Origin: Mycolicibacterium wolinskyi
GTDB lineage: Bacteria > Actinomycetota > Actinomycetes > Mycobacteriales > Mycobacteriaceae
Reading direction: 5' to 3'
Length of the DNA: 64,000 bases
NCBI RefSeq assembly: GCF_002101965.1
Contig: NZ_LQQA01000023.1
Coordinates: 186,001 to 250,000, forward strand
The notes below the pieces were generated by a model that saw only the letters and a program-made list of their open reading frames with translations, did not search any database and was not told the origin of the DNA. Shown here one piece after another: positions 8,125 through 15,959 of this stretch. Each line of letters begins with the position of its first letter. Position 1 is the stretch's first letter. Position numbers and translations under genes: made by a program.

Positions 8125-9981
8125 TTACCCGGACGTGGAGTCGCCGTCGCCGGGCTTCGGTTGCGGCACCGCGGCCAGCAGCCGGCGGGTGTACTCGTGG
8201 CGCGGGTTGACGAAAACGCTGTCGCCCGAACCGTGCTCGACGATCGCACCCTTGTACATGACCGCGACGTCATGCGCGAGGTGCTTGACCACCGACAGAT
8301 CGTGGGAGACGAACAGGTAGGACAGTCCGAACTTGTCCTGCAGATCCAGCAGCAGGTTGATGATGCCGGCCTGGATCGAGACGTCGAGCGCCGACACCGG
8401 TTCATCGAGGGCGATGATCTTGGGTCGGGTGGCCAGCGCGCGGGCGATGCCGATGCGCTGTTTCTGACCTCCGGAGAATTCGGCCGGATAGCGGCTGGCA
8501 TCCGTCGCGCGCAGGCCTACCACGTCCAACAGCTCGGCCACCCGGTCCCGGATCTCGGTCTTACTGAAACCGTTGGCCGCCAACGGCTCTGACAGCACAT
8601 CGAAGACCGGGAGCCGGGGATCCAGGGATGCCACCGGGTCTTGGAACACCACCTGCAGGTCGGTGCGCAGACTTTGGCGAGAGCGCCGGTCCAGGGCGGC
8701 GACGTCGGCGCCGAGCACTTCGATCGAACCAGCCTGCGGCGCGGTCAAGTTCAGGATCTGATGCAGGGTGGTGGATTTGCCCGAACCCGATTCCCCGACG
8801 ATGCCCAGCGTGCGGCCCTGGCGCAGTTCGAAGCTGATGTTGTCGACCGCCTTGACCTCGCCGACCTGACGGCGGAACACCACGCCCTTGGTCAGCTTGT
8901 AGGTTTTGACCAGGTCACGAACCCGCAGGACCACCTCGGTGTCAGCGGGCGGCCTGCGGTCCTCGTCCTCGGCCGCGGGCACCTGATAGATCTCGGCAGC
9001 GGTGTGCCGGGCCACCTCGTCGGTGCGGATGCACGCGGCATGGTGGTTCGGTGAGACCTCGATGAGCGGCGGTTCGCCGGCCTCGCACTCTTCGATCGAC
9101 AGCGGGCAGCGCGGTGCGAAGGGGCAGCCGTGCGGTAGGGCGGTCAGGGCGGGCGGTGATCCGGGTATCGGCACCAGCCGGGCGCCCTGCGGCGCGTCGA
9201 GTCGCGGTACCGATCCGAGAAGCCCGACGGTGTAAGGCATTCGGGCGTGCCGGTACATCTCGGCAACGGTCGCGTCCTCGACCGCCCGCCCGGCGTACAT
9301 GACGAGCGCGCGGTTGGCGAACTCGGCGACCACGCCCAAGTCGTGGGTGATGATCAGCACGCCCGCGCCTGTCACATCCCGGGCGGTCTTGAGCACTTCG
9401 AGGATCTGCGCCTGCACCGTGACATCGAGTGCGGTGGTGGGCTCGTCGCAGATCAGCAGATCGGGGTCGTTCGCGATCGCGATGGCGATGACGACGCGCT
9501 GGCGTTCGCCGCCCGAGAGCTCGTGCGGGAACGCGCGGGCGCGCTTTTCCGGCTGCGCGATGCCGACGAGCTCGAGCAGTTCCACGGCCCGGGTCTGCGC
9601 CGCACGCTTGCCGAGCTCGCGGTTGTGGATCTGCAGTGCCTCGGCGATCTGGTCGCCGACGGTGTAGACCGGGGTCAGCGCCGACATCGGGTCCTGGAAC
9701 ACCGTGCCGATGGCCTGGCCGCGAATCCGCGACATCTCCTGATCCGAGCGGCCCACCAGTTCCTCGCCGCGCAGCCGGATCGACCCCGACACCTCGGCGA
9801 ACTCGGGAAGGAGACCGACGACGGCCATCGCGCTGGCCGACTTCCCCGCGCCGGATTCGCCGACGAGCGCGACGACTTCGCCGGCGTCGACGTGAAAGTT
9901 CACCCCCCTCACCGCATGCACGGCGTCGGCGTCGGTGGGAAACGTCACGCGCAGGTCGGCGACCTCGAGCAGCCGGCTCAT
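8125..9981 (-). CDS. oppD: Oligopeptide ABC transporter, fused dual ATPase OppD
   Basis: A 618-residue protein carrying two complete ABC ATPases in tandem, equivalent to OppD and OppF fused. The first half has Walker A GESGAGKSAS near residue 40, signature LSGGERQR and Walker B LLICDEPTTALD. It is followed by the Cys-containing oligopeptide/dipeptide C-terminal region (HGCPFAPRCPLSIEECE). The second half has GESGSGKST, FSGGQKQR and IIALDEPVSALD. It energises uptake through OppB/OppC. The ATG overlaps the oppC stop as ATGA (9978-9981), indicating translational coupling. Length and fusion match the mycobacterial OppD (Rv1281c-type). Confidence 0.92.
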   Translation of the reverse strand: MSRLLEVADLRVTFPTDADAVHAVRGVNFHVDAGEVVALVGESGAGKSASAMAVVGLLPEFAEVSGSIRLRGEELVGRSDQEMSRIRGQAIGTVFQDPMSALTPVYTVGDQIAEALQIHNRELGKRAAQTRAVELLELVGIAQPEKRARAFPHELSGGERQRVVIAIAIANDPDLLICDEPTTALDVTVQAQILEVLKTARDVTGAGVLIITHDLGVVAEFANRALVMYAGRAVEDATVAEMYRHARMPYTVGLLGSVPRLDAPQGARLVPIPGSPPALTALPHGCPFAPRCPLSIEECEAGEPPLIEVSPNHHAACIRTDEVARHTAAEIYQVPAAEDEDRRPPADTEVVLRVRDLVKTYKLTKGVVFRRQVGEVKAVDNISFELRQGRTLGIVGESGSGKSTTLHQILNLTAPQAGSIEVLGADVAALDRRSRQSLRTDLQVVFQDPVASLDPRLPVFDVLSEPLAANGFSKTEIRDRVAELLDVVGLRATDASRYPAEFSGGQKQRIGIARALATRPKIIALDEPVSALDVSIQAGIINLLLDLQDKFGLSYLFVSHDLSVVKHLAHDVAVMYKGAIVEHGSGDSVFVNPRHEYTRRLLAAVPQPKPGDGDSTSG

Positions 9982-10901
9982 GAGCGCCGCCTCTTTCGCC
10001 GCAACTGGCCGCTGCCCGGGTCGAGCGCGTCACGCAGCCCGTCGCCGACCAGGTTGGCGCACAGGATGATCAACACCAGCACGCCGGCCGGGAACAGGAA
10101 CACCCACGGGAACGTCGTCGCGGACTTCGTGCCGTCGGCGATCAACGTGCCCAACGACACGTCGGGTGGCTGGATGCCGAAACCCAGGAAGCTCAAGCCG
10201 GTTTCGGCGAGGATCGCCAAGCCGACGTTGAGGGCGGTGTCGATGATCAGCAGGGACGCGACGTTCGGAACGATGTGGCGCACGATGATCCGCCAGCTGC
10301 TCACACCCATATACCGTGCCGCGACGACGAATTCGCGCTCGCGCAGGCTCATCGTCATGCCTCGCACGATCCGCGAGCTGATCATCCAGCTGAACACCGA
10401 GAGGAGGATGATCAGCCAGAAAACCCGATCGGACTGACTCAGCCGGGGCGTGACGATCGCGATCAGGATGAAGCTGGGCACCACCAGCAGTACGTCGACG
10501 ATCCACATCAGGGTCCGATCACGCCAGCCGCCGAAGTATCCGGCGATCGATCCGACCGTGGCCGCGATGATGGTCGAGATGAAGGCCACACACACGCCGA
10601 TGAGCATGGATTTCTGCATGCCACGCAGGATTTGGGCCAGGATGTCCTGACCAAGCGCGTTCGTGCCGAACCAATGGTCGGCCGAAGGCGGTTGTTGCAG
10701 TGCGTAATAGTCGAGGTCGGTGTAGCTGTACGGCAGCAGGGGCGGCAGCGCGTAGCAACTGACGAACATCACCGCCAGCACGATGAGCGACACCACCGCG
10801 GGCCGGTTGCGCAGGAAGCGGCGAAGCACCAGCGTGCGACGCGTGGCGAATTCCTCGGTGTGCAGGCCGGAGCGGGCCGACGTGGTGGAGGCATCGGTCA
10901 T
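9978..10901 (-). CDS. oppC: Oligopeptide ABC transporter permease OppC
   Basis: A 307-residue inner-membrane permease. An N-terminal cytoplasmic stretch precedes TM1 (VVSLIVLAVMFVSCYAL). A WFGTNALGQDILAQ motif follows, then about five more membrane segments. The EAA-loop coupling motif (AARYMGVSSWRIIVRHIVPN) contacts the ATPase. I use the ATG at 10901 (MTDASTTSAR), one base after the oppB stop; the longer frame to 11099 runs inside oppB and is a shadow. It pairs with OppB to form the transmembrane channel for peptides. Confidence 0.9.
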   Translation of the reverse strand: MTDASTTSARSGLHTEEFATRRTLVLRRFLRNRPAVVSLIVLAVMFVSCYALPPLLPYSYTDLDYYALQQPPSADHWFGTNALGQDILAQILRGMQKSMLIGVCVAFISTIIAATVGSIAGYFGGWRDRTLMWIVDVLLVVPSFILIAIVTPRLSQSDRVFWLIILLSVFSWMISSRIVRGMTMSLREREFVVAARYMGVSSWRIIVRHIVPNVASLLIIDTALNVGLAILAETGLSFLGFGIQPPDVSLGTLIADGTKSATTFPWVFLFPAGVLVLIILCANLVGDGLRDALDPGSGQLRRKRRRS

Positions 10902-10902
10902 G

Positions 10903-11880
10903 TCAGCCCACCCGTACTCGTGGGTCCAGCATCGCGTAGATGATGTCGGACAACAGACCGGCCAGTAGCACGACGGTGCCGGTGAAGACCGTGATTGCGG
11001 CGATGATGTTGGTGTCCTGGGTGGCGATGCCCTGAACCACCCATTCACCCATGCCGTGCCAGCCGAAGATCTTCTCGACGAACACCGAACCGGTGACAAG
11101 ACCGGCCACCCCGTAGGCGAAGAGCGTGGCCATCGGGATGAGCGCCGTGCGCAGGCCGTGCTTGAACAGCGCTTGGCGCCGGGTCAGGCCTTTCGCTCGA
11201 GCGGTGCGGATGAAATCTTGGCTCAGCACGTCGAGCATCGCGTTGCGCTGGTAGCGGCTGAAACTGGCGATGGCGCCAAGGGCGAGCGTCAGCGTCGGCA
11301 AAACCAGATGCTGCAGCCGGTCCACGAACCGCGGCCAACTACCGCCGATCGCATCGGGCGACGTCTCGCCCGTGTACTCGAACAGCCGAAAACCGAGGAT
11401 CGAGTTCACGTCCAGCGCGGCCAGGATCAGGAGGTTGGCGATCACGAACGTCGGGGTGCTCAACACCAGCAACGACACCACGGTGACCGCGCGATCCGAG
11501 AGCCGGTACTGCCGGATCGCGCCCCACGCGCCGACGACGACACCGATCACGGTGCCCGCCACCGAACCGAGCACCAACAGCCGCAGGCTCACGCCGATCC
11601 GCCGCCAAAGTTCGTCGGCCACCGGCTGGCCGGTCACCGTGGTGCCGAAATCACCGCGGATCGCCCCGGACGCCCAATCGAGATAACGGACGGGGATCGG
11701 TTTGTCGAGGCCCAGCTCGGCGGCCTTCGCGTCGATCGCGGATTGAGGTGGCCGCGGATTGCGCGACAGCAGGCTGTCGAGGGGTTCGAACGAGAACGAG
11801 GTGAGCGTGAACGTGAGGAACGATGCCAGCGCCAGCAGCAGGAGGTAGTTGAGCAGCCGACGCGCCAGGAAACGCGTCAT
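10903..11880 (-). CDS. oppB: Oligopeptide ABC transporter permease OppB
   Basis: A 325-residue permease of the binding-protein-dependent transport family. The N-terminal helix (RLLNYLLLLALASFLTF) is followed by the usual periplasmic loop, then five further membrane helices and the coupling loop (TARAKGLTRRQALFKHGLR). It is the first gene of the opp operon, with the start ATG at 11880. The 123 bases between it and the divergently read small gene at 12004 would hold both promoters; no convincing -10/-35 pair was identified there. Confidence 0.9.
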   Translation of the reverse strand: MTRFLARRLLNYLLLLALASFLTFTLTSFSFEPLDSLLSRNPRPPQSAIDAKAAELGLDKPIPVRYLDWASGAIRGDFGTTVTGQPVADELWRRIGVSLRLLVLGSVAGTVIGVVVGAWGAIRQYRLSDRAVTVVSLLVLSTPTFVIANLLILAALDVNSILGFRLFEYTGETSPDAIGGSWPRFVDRLQHLVLPTLTLALGAIASFSRYQRNAMLDVLSQDFIRTARAKGLTRRQALFKHGLRTALIPMATLFAYGVAGLVTGSVFVEKIFGWHGMGEWVVQGIATQDTNIIAAITVFTGTVVLLAGLLSDIIYAMLDPRVRVG

Positions 11881-12003
11881 GCGGTCGGTCCTGCCATGGG
11901 AGACAGGGTAGAGCAGCCGGTTGTCGCCGGCTGGCAACGGCGTGCTGGGCAATTGTCAGCCGACACCCAGGTCGGGCGGAGAAAGCCCACGTTCACTGAT
12001 GCC

Positions 12004-12249
12004 ATGAACGTCTTCGAACGCAACAACGTGAAATTGCTCGCGGCGGCCGCGGGCGGTGCGGCGATCGTCGCGCTCGGCGTGTTCGGCGCCGCGACGGGCG
12101 GCTCGGCGGCAACGCTGGCCGGCTCCAAGATGAACATCGGTCAGACAAGCGTCGAGTCGACGCCACCGACGGCGCCGATGATCTCGATGGCGGTCCCGAA
12201 GATCAAGGGTCCGGCGCCGTTGCCGTCCGAGGAAAAGGCCGCCGAGTAA
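12004..12249 (+). CDS. Small membrane-anchored or exported protein
   Basis: An 81-residue protein. It has a short polar N-terminus (MNVFERNNVK), one hydrophobic Ala/Gly-rich segment of about 22 residues (LLAAAAGGAAIVALGVFG), and a Thr/Pro/Ser-rich tail ending in acidic and basic residues. The hydrophobic segment could be an uncleaved signal-anchor or a signal peptide. The layout is shared with the two genes that follow and with one at 46633, so they are probably distant paralogues. I do not recognise a named family. The start was chosen because the upstream frame runs antisense through oppB. Confidence 0.6.
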   Translation: MNVFERNNVKLLAAAAGGAAIVALGVFGAATGGSAATLAGSKMNIGQTSVESTPPTAPMISMAVPKIKGPAPLPSEEKAAE

Positions 12250-12333
12250 CGGTTTCAGCTCCGGCGGTTGCGGCTACCCGGTCAGCAGACTAGGGCGAAA
12301 AGCCGAATACGAACTGCCGGAGGTGAATCTCAG

Positions 12334-12588
12334 GTGAATTCAGCAAAGAATCGTCGGAAACTGAAGGTGGCATCGGCCGGTGTCGGGGCCGCCGCGGGGT
12401 TGGCGATGGCCGTCGCGGGCGTCGGGCTGAGCGGAGGCTTGGCCGGCGCGCAGAACGAGGTCGAGCCCCCCGCACTCACCACGGGTGAGACGGTCACAGA
12501 GACGGTTCCCCCGACCTCGCCGGAAACGTCAGTGGCCACCCCGTCGGTCAGCGCCACCACGCCCTCCGGGTTTGCTGAACCGCACTGA
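12334..12588 (+). CDS. Small exported protein, ETSVATP-tail family member
   Basis: An 84-residue protein starting at GTG, with a GGAGG site 10 bases upstream. The N-terminus is basic (NSAKNRRKLK), followed by an Ala/Gly-rich hydrophobic segment and then a Thr/Glu/Pro-rich tail. The tail contains GETVTETVPPTSPETSVATP and ends in GFAEPH. Closely similar tails occur in the proteins at 12750 and 46633. No enzymatic motif is visible. It probably sits at the cell envelope. Function is unknown. Confidence 0.65.
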   Translation: MNSAKNRRKLKVASAGVGAAAGLAMAVAGVGLSGGLAGAQNEVEPPALTTGETVTETVPPTSPETSVATPSVSATTPSGFAEPH

Positions 12589-12749
12589 TCATGTCGGGTT
12601 GGGAGCCTCCTGGGGTGGACAGCCCGCGCTCGGCCTGCTTATGGTGGCGGCCGAGCGCCCGGGGGGACACTGCGCTCGGCGTGAAACTGTTCGACGGGCC
12701 ATCCCGCTGAACGGGGGGCCCTGACCGGAATCCGAAATGGGTGGTCAGA

Positions 12750-12989
12750 GTGACTGGAGAACAACGCAAAAAGCAATATCGGCTTGTGCTGGCAGGTGTC
12801 GGCGCGGCCGCCGTGGTGGCCATGGGCGCGTTCGGTGCGCTGTTTGGCCAAGCCTCGGGCCTCGGTGCGGAGCCGGGCGGTGAGATCGGCGAAACCATAA
12901 CGGAGACAACGGCTCCGACGGAGCTCGAGACGTCAGTGGCGACACCGCCGGTCGAGGTTGAGCTGCCAGACGGCTACGGTATGGGCTAG
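12750..12989 (+). CDS. Small exported protein, ETSVATP-tail family member
   Basis: A 79-residue protein with a basic N-terminus (TGEQRKKQYR), one hydrophobic segment (LVLAGVGAAAVVAMGAFGAL) and a tail with GETITETTAPTELETSVATP. The GTG at 12750 is preferred over the GTG at 12741, because the leader GTGGTCAGAG just before it is repeated before the start of the paralogue at 46633. Its TAG stop and the stop of the convergent gene share the palindrome CTAG (12986-12989). Function is unknown. Confidence 0.6.
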   Translation: MTGEQRKKQYRLVLAGVGAAAVVAMGAFGALFGQASGLGAEPGGEIGETITETTAPTELETSVATPPVEVELPDGYGMG

Positions 12990-13420
12990 CCCCTTTCGCG
13001 GGGTTCACCGATGCTTGTCACGGTGGCCGTCGTACCGGTGCGGGTGGCTCTGACCAATACCTGGTCGGCCACCGCGAACGGTGGTGCGGCGGCCGCGGGC
13101 AGCACATAGGTCTGGCTGAAACCGTCCGCGCTGCGGACGGTCATCGACGCGGTGGACAGCGCGGTGATGGTCCCGGTTTGGGTCAGCGAGGTCGTGTAAC
13201 CGCCGCTTCCGTCGGCGAGCACGGCCTCGCTGTGCACCGTTGCTGGATCGTCGTCGTGGTGTCCGGCGGCGGCCATCGGCGGTGGGCCGCCGTGGCTGCC
13301 GGGTGGGCCGCCGTGCCCACCCATCCCCGGGTTGTCCGTGGCGGCGTAGATCGCTGCGCCGCCCAGTCCGGCGATCGCGACCGCCACACCCACCGCTGCG
13401 AGGGTCTGTCGGATGCTCAT
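12986..13420 (-). CDS. Exported Gly/Pro/His-rich protein with DUF5666-like C-terminus
   Basis: A 144-residue protein. The N-terminal signal or anchor is MSIRQTLAAVGVAVAIAG. A low-complexity segment rich in Gly, Pro, Met and His follows (GMGGHGGPPGSHGGPPPM, then HHDDD). The C-terminal half of about 75 residues resembles DUF5666-type beta strands (GTITALSTASMTVRSADG, then VADQVLVRA). The His/Asp cluster could bind metal. It is read divergently from the two-component system at 13565, whose sensor loop is also Pro/Met-rich, so it may be a target or accessory of that system; this is inference. The ATG at 13420 directly precedes the signal segment. Confidence 0.65.
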   Translation of the reverse strand: MSIRQTLAAVGVAVAIAGLGGAAIYAATDNPGMGGHGGPPGSHGGPPPMAAAGHHDDDPATVHSEAVLADGSGGYTTSLTQTGTITALSTASMTVRSADGFSQTYVLPAAAAPPFAVADQVLVRATRTGTTATVTSIGEPRERG

Positions 13421-13564
13421 GTGACCAACGGTGCCGATGTCGGCTGTGAACCCGCTGTGCATGCCGTCAGCGTGCGATATGTCGGGCACGCCGGCGGGTT
13501 TTTCACAGCCCGCACATAGAAACGGCACAGGCTGAGCCCATCGGCTGGGCGAATAATCGGTGTC

Positions 13565-14314
13565 GTGGTGACGACCAACAGCTCCGAGACCGAGTCCGGG
13601 CGCGCAGTCATGCGCCGCGCGGACGGCAATCCCATCCGGGTCCTCGTGGTTGACGACGAACCCGTGCTCGCCGAGCTCGTGTCGATGGCGCTGCGGTACG
13701 AGGGCTGGGATATCGCCACCGCCGGGGACGGGGCCAGCGCCATCGCCTCGGCCCGCGAGAATCCGCCGGACGTGGTCGTGCTGGACGTCATGCTGCCCGA
13801 TATGAGCGGCCTGGACGTTCTGCACAAACTCCGCGAACAGATCCCCGGCCTGCCGTTGCTGTTGCTGACCGCCAAGGACTCGGTCGAAGACCGGATCGCG
13901 GGGCTCACCGCGGGTGGCGACGACTACGTCACCAAGCCGTTCAGCCTCGAAGAAGTGGTCCTGCGTTTGCGTGCTCTGCTGCGGCGTACCGGGGTGACCA
14001 GTGAGGACGGCGGCGCCAAGATCGTCGTCGGCGATCTCGTGCTCGACGAGGACAGCCATGAGGTGACCCGTGGGGGCGATCCCATCTCGCTGACGGCGAC
14101 CGAGTTCGAACTTCTTCGGTTCATGATGCGCAATGCCAAGCGCGTGCTGAGCAAGGCCCAGATCCTCGACCGGGTGTGGAGCTATGACTTCGGCGGCCGC
14201 TCCAACATCGTCGAGCTGTACGTGTCCTATCTGCGGAAGAAGATCGACAGCGGCCGCGAGCCGATGATCCACACGCTGCGCGGTGCGGGGTATGTCCTTC
14301 GACCTCCGCGCTGA
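13565..14314 (+). CDS. OmpR/PhoB-family response regulator
   Basis: A 249-residue transcription factor. The receiver domain (about residues 25-140) has the acidic pair DDE, phospho-acceptor Asp74 in VVVLDVMLPD, and Lys124 in DDYVTKPFS. The winged-helix DNA-binding domain (about 150-247) ends with RSNIVELYVSYLRKKID and HTLRGAGYVLRPPR. It resembles mycobacterial TrcR in the receiver-domain region, but I am not certain of orthology. The start is GTG at 13565; an ATG at 13610 (MRRADGN) is a possible alternative. It overlaps its cognate sensor kinase gene by 23 bases. Confidence 0.88.
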   Translation: MVTTNSSETESGRAVMRRADGNPIRVLVVDDEPVLAELVSMALRYEGWDIATAGDGASAIASARENPPDVVVLDVMLPDMSGLDVLHKLREQIPGLPLLLLTAKDSVEDRIAGLTAGGDDYVTKPFSLEEVVLRLRALLRRTGVTSEDGGAKIVVGDLVLDEDSHEVTRGGDPISLTATEFELLRFMMRNAKRVLSKAQILDRVWSYDFGGRSNIVELYVSYLRKKIDSGREPMIHTLRGAGYVLRPPR

Positions 14315-15911
14315 CGCGCCCGGCGGCACCCGGTGGTGGGCGCCGCGCACCTGGACGCTGCGGGCCCGTCTCGTGGTCACGCAAGTCGCCCTCCTGGCGG
14401 TGGTGTGCGCCAGCATCGGCGTGGCGACAGAGTTTGCGCTGCAACGCTTCTTGATGCACCAGCTCGACGATCAGGTTATCGAGGCGGGGCGTCGATCGGC
14501 GGCGATATTCGAATTACCGCCCCCGCCAATGGGTTTCCCGCCGCCGATGGCAGGGCCGGATAGAGGGCCGACGCGCGTGATAATCGCGCCGGGGCCGTCC
14601 GATGGCATGCCGCCCGGCCACCACGTGCGCGTGCTGTTCGACCCCGAACAAGGCCCAGGGCCAGGCTTTCTCAACGCACCCGGCCAGGCCGCGCGCACCG
14701 TCGGCGCGGTGATCGTCCCGGGCCGCCCGGTCGATGCGGGCGTCATCACCGCGGACGGTGAGCGTGAGGTGGTCAGTGCGGCCGCGGCCGAACAGCTCGC
14801 ACAGATAGCTCCCGACCGTACGCCCGAAACGGTCGACCTCGATGGGCTCGGGCGGTACCGCGTGATCGGGTTGCACCCGCGGCACGGCGGCGCGCAGACG
14901 ATCGTGACCGGACTGCCGACGGCGGTGGTCGACGACACGCTGCTGTGGGTGCTCGGCATGTTCTGCGTGCTGGCCGCGGTCGCGTTGATCGCCGCGACCA
15001 CCGGCGGAATACTCATCATCCGCCGCCAACTCGCGCCGCTCTCAAGGGTTTCGGCGGCAGCGCGGGAGGTCGCCAACCTCGAGCTCGACCGCGGTGAGGT
15101 GCGGTTGCCGACGCCCATCGTCCGGGTCGACCCGGCCGTCGCGCACACCGAGGTCGGCCAGCTCGGCACGTCGCTGAACCGGATGCTGGACCGCATCGCC
15201 AGCGCCCTGTCCGCCCGGCATGCCAGTGAGACCCGGGTACGCCAATTCGTCGCCGATGCCAGCCACGAGCTGCGCACCCCGCTGGCCGCGATCCGTGGGT
15301 ACACCGAACTGGCGCAGCGCAAGAGCGATGAACTGCCCGGCGACGTCGCCCACGCGATGAACCGCGTCGAGTCCGAAACGGCGCGGATGACCCAGCTGGT
15401 CGAGGACATGCTGTTGCTGGCGCGACTCGACGCCGGCCGTCCGCTGGAACGCGAAACCGTGGACCTGTCCCGGCTCGTCGTGGACACGGTCAGCGACGCG
15501 CACGTCGCGGGTCCGGAGCACCAGTGGGCACTGGATCTGCCGGAGGATCCGGTGGTCGTCGACGGCGACGAGGCCAGACTGCATCAGGTGCTGGCCAATC
15601 TGCTGGCCAACGCACGCACGCACACCCCGGCGGGCACGGCGGTGACGGTCGCGCTGGGCACCGACGATACGGGTGCGGTGACGCTTACCGTCGCCGACGA
15701 CGGTCCAGGAATTCCGGAGACGCTGTTGCCGGAGGTGTTTGAGCGATTCGCCCGCGGTGATTCGTCGCGCTCGCGGCGCGAGGGCAGCACGGGGCTCGGT
15801 TTGGCGATAGTCGCGGCCGTCGTCAAGGCCCATGGCGGCACCATCGAGGTCCGCAGCAAGCCCGGCGCCACCGAGTTCGTCGTGCGGCTGCCGGGCAAGT
15901 CTCACAGCTGA
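14292..15911 (+). CDS. Membrane sensor histidine kinase
   Basis: A 539-residue kinase. TM1 is at about residues 27-50 and TM2 at about 215-243. Between them lies an extracytoplasmic sensor of about 165 residues that is unusually rich in Pro, Gly and Met (ELPPPPMGFPPPMAG; later GMPPGHH). A HAMP linker follows, then HisKA with the phospho-acceptor His325 in DASHELRTPLAAIRGY, and HATPase with DDGPGIPE and STGLGLAIV. The ATG at 14292 is chosen over an in-frame GTG at 14283. It is the partner of the overlapping response regulator. The sensor composition is echoed in nearby exported proteins, suggesting an envelope or metal signal, which is inference. Confidence 0.88.
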   Translation: MSFDLRADAPGGTRWWAPRTWTLRARLVVTQVALLAVVCASIGVATEFALQRFLMHQLDDQVIEAGRRSAAIFELPPPPMGFPPPMAGPDRGPTRVIIAPGPSDGMPPGHHVRVLFDPEQGPGPGFLNAPGQAARTVGAVIVPGRPVDAGVITADGEREVVSAAAAEQLAQIAPDRTPETVDLDGLGRYRVIGLHPRHGGAQTIVTGLPTAVVDDTLLWVLGMFCVLAAVALIAATTGGILIIRRQLAPLSRVSAAAREVANLELDRGEVRLPTPIVRVDPAVAHTEVGQLGTSLNRMLDRIASALSARHASETRVRQFVADASHELRTPLAAIRGYTELAQRKSDELPGDVAHAMNRVESETARMTQLVEDMLLLARLDAGRPLERETVDLSRLVVDTVSDAHVAGPEHQWALDLPEDPVVVDGDEARLHQVLANLLANARTHTPAGTAVTVALGTDDTGAVTLTVADDGPGIPETLLPEVFERFARGDSSRSRREGSTGLGLAIVAAVVKAHGGTIEVRSKPGATEFVVRLPGKSHS

Positions 15912-15959
15912 CACACAGTTCGGCCCAATCCGGCACCTAGTCGCCGCCGCGACGATGAA

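Noticed and set aside
9247..10437. 396-residue frame antisense to oppD/oppC
   Set aside because: The opposite strand carries complete ABC ATPase motifs. The antisense product is His/Asp/Arg-rich low-complexity, typical of shadow frames.
11056..12003. Long upstream extension of the small gene at 12004
   Set aside because: It runs antisense through oppB and lacks protein-like composition. The ATG at 12004 starts a coherent small membrane protein.
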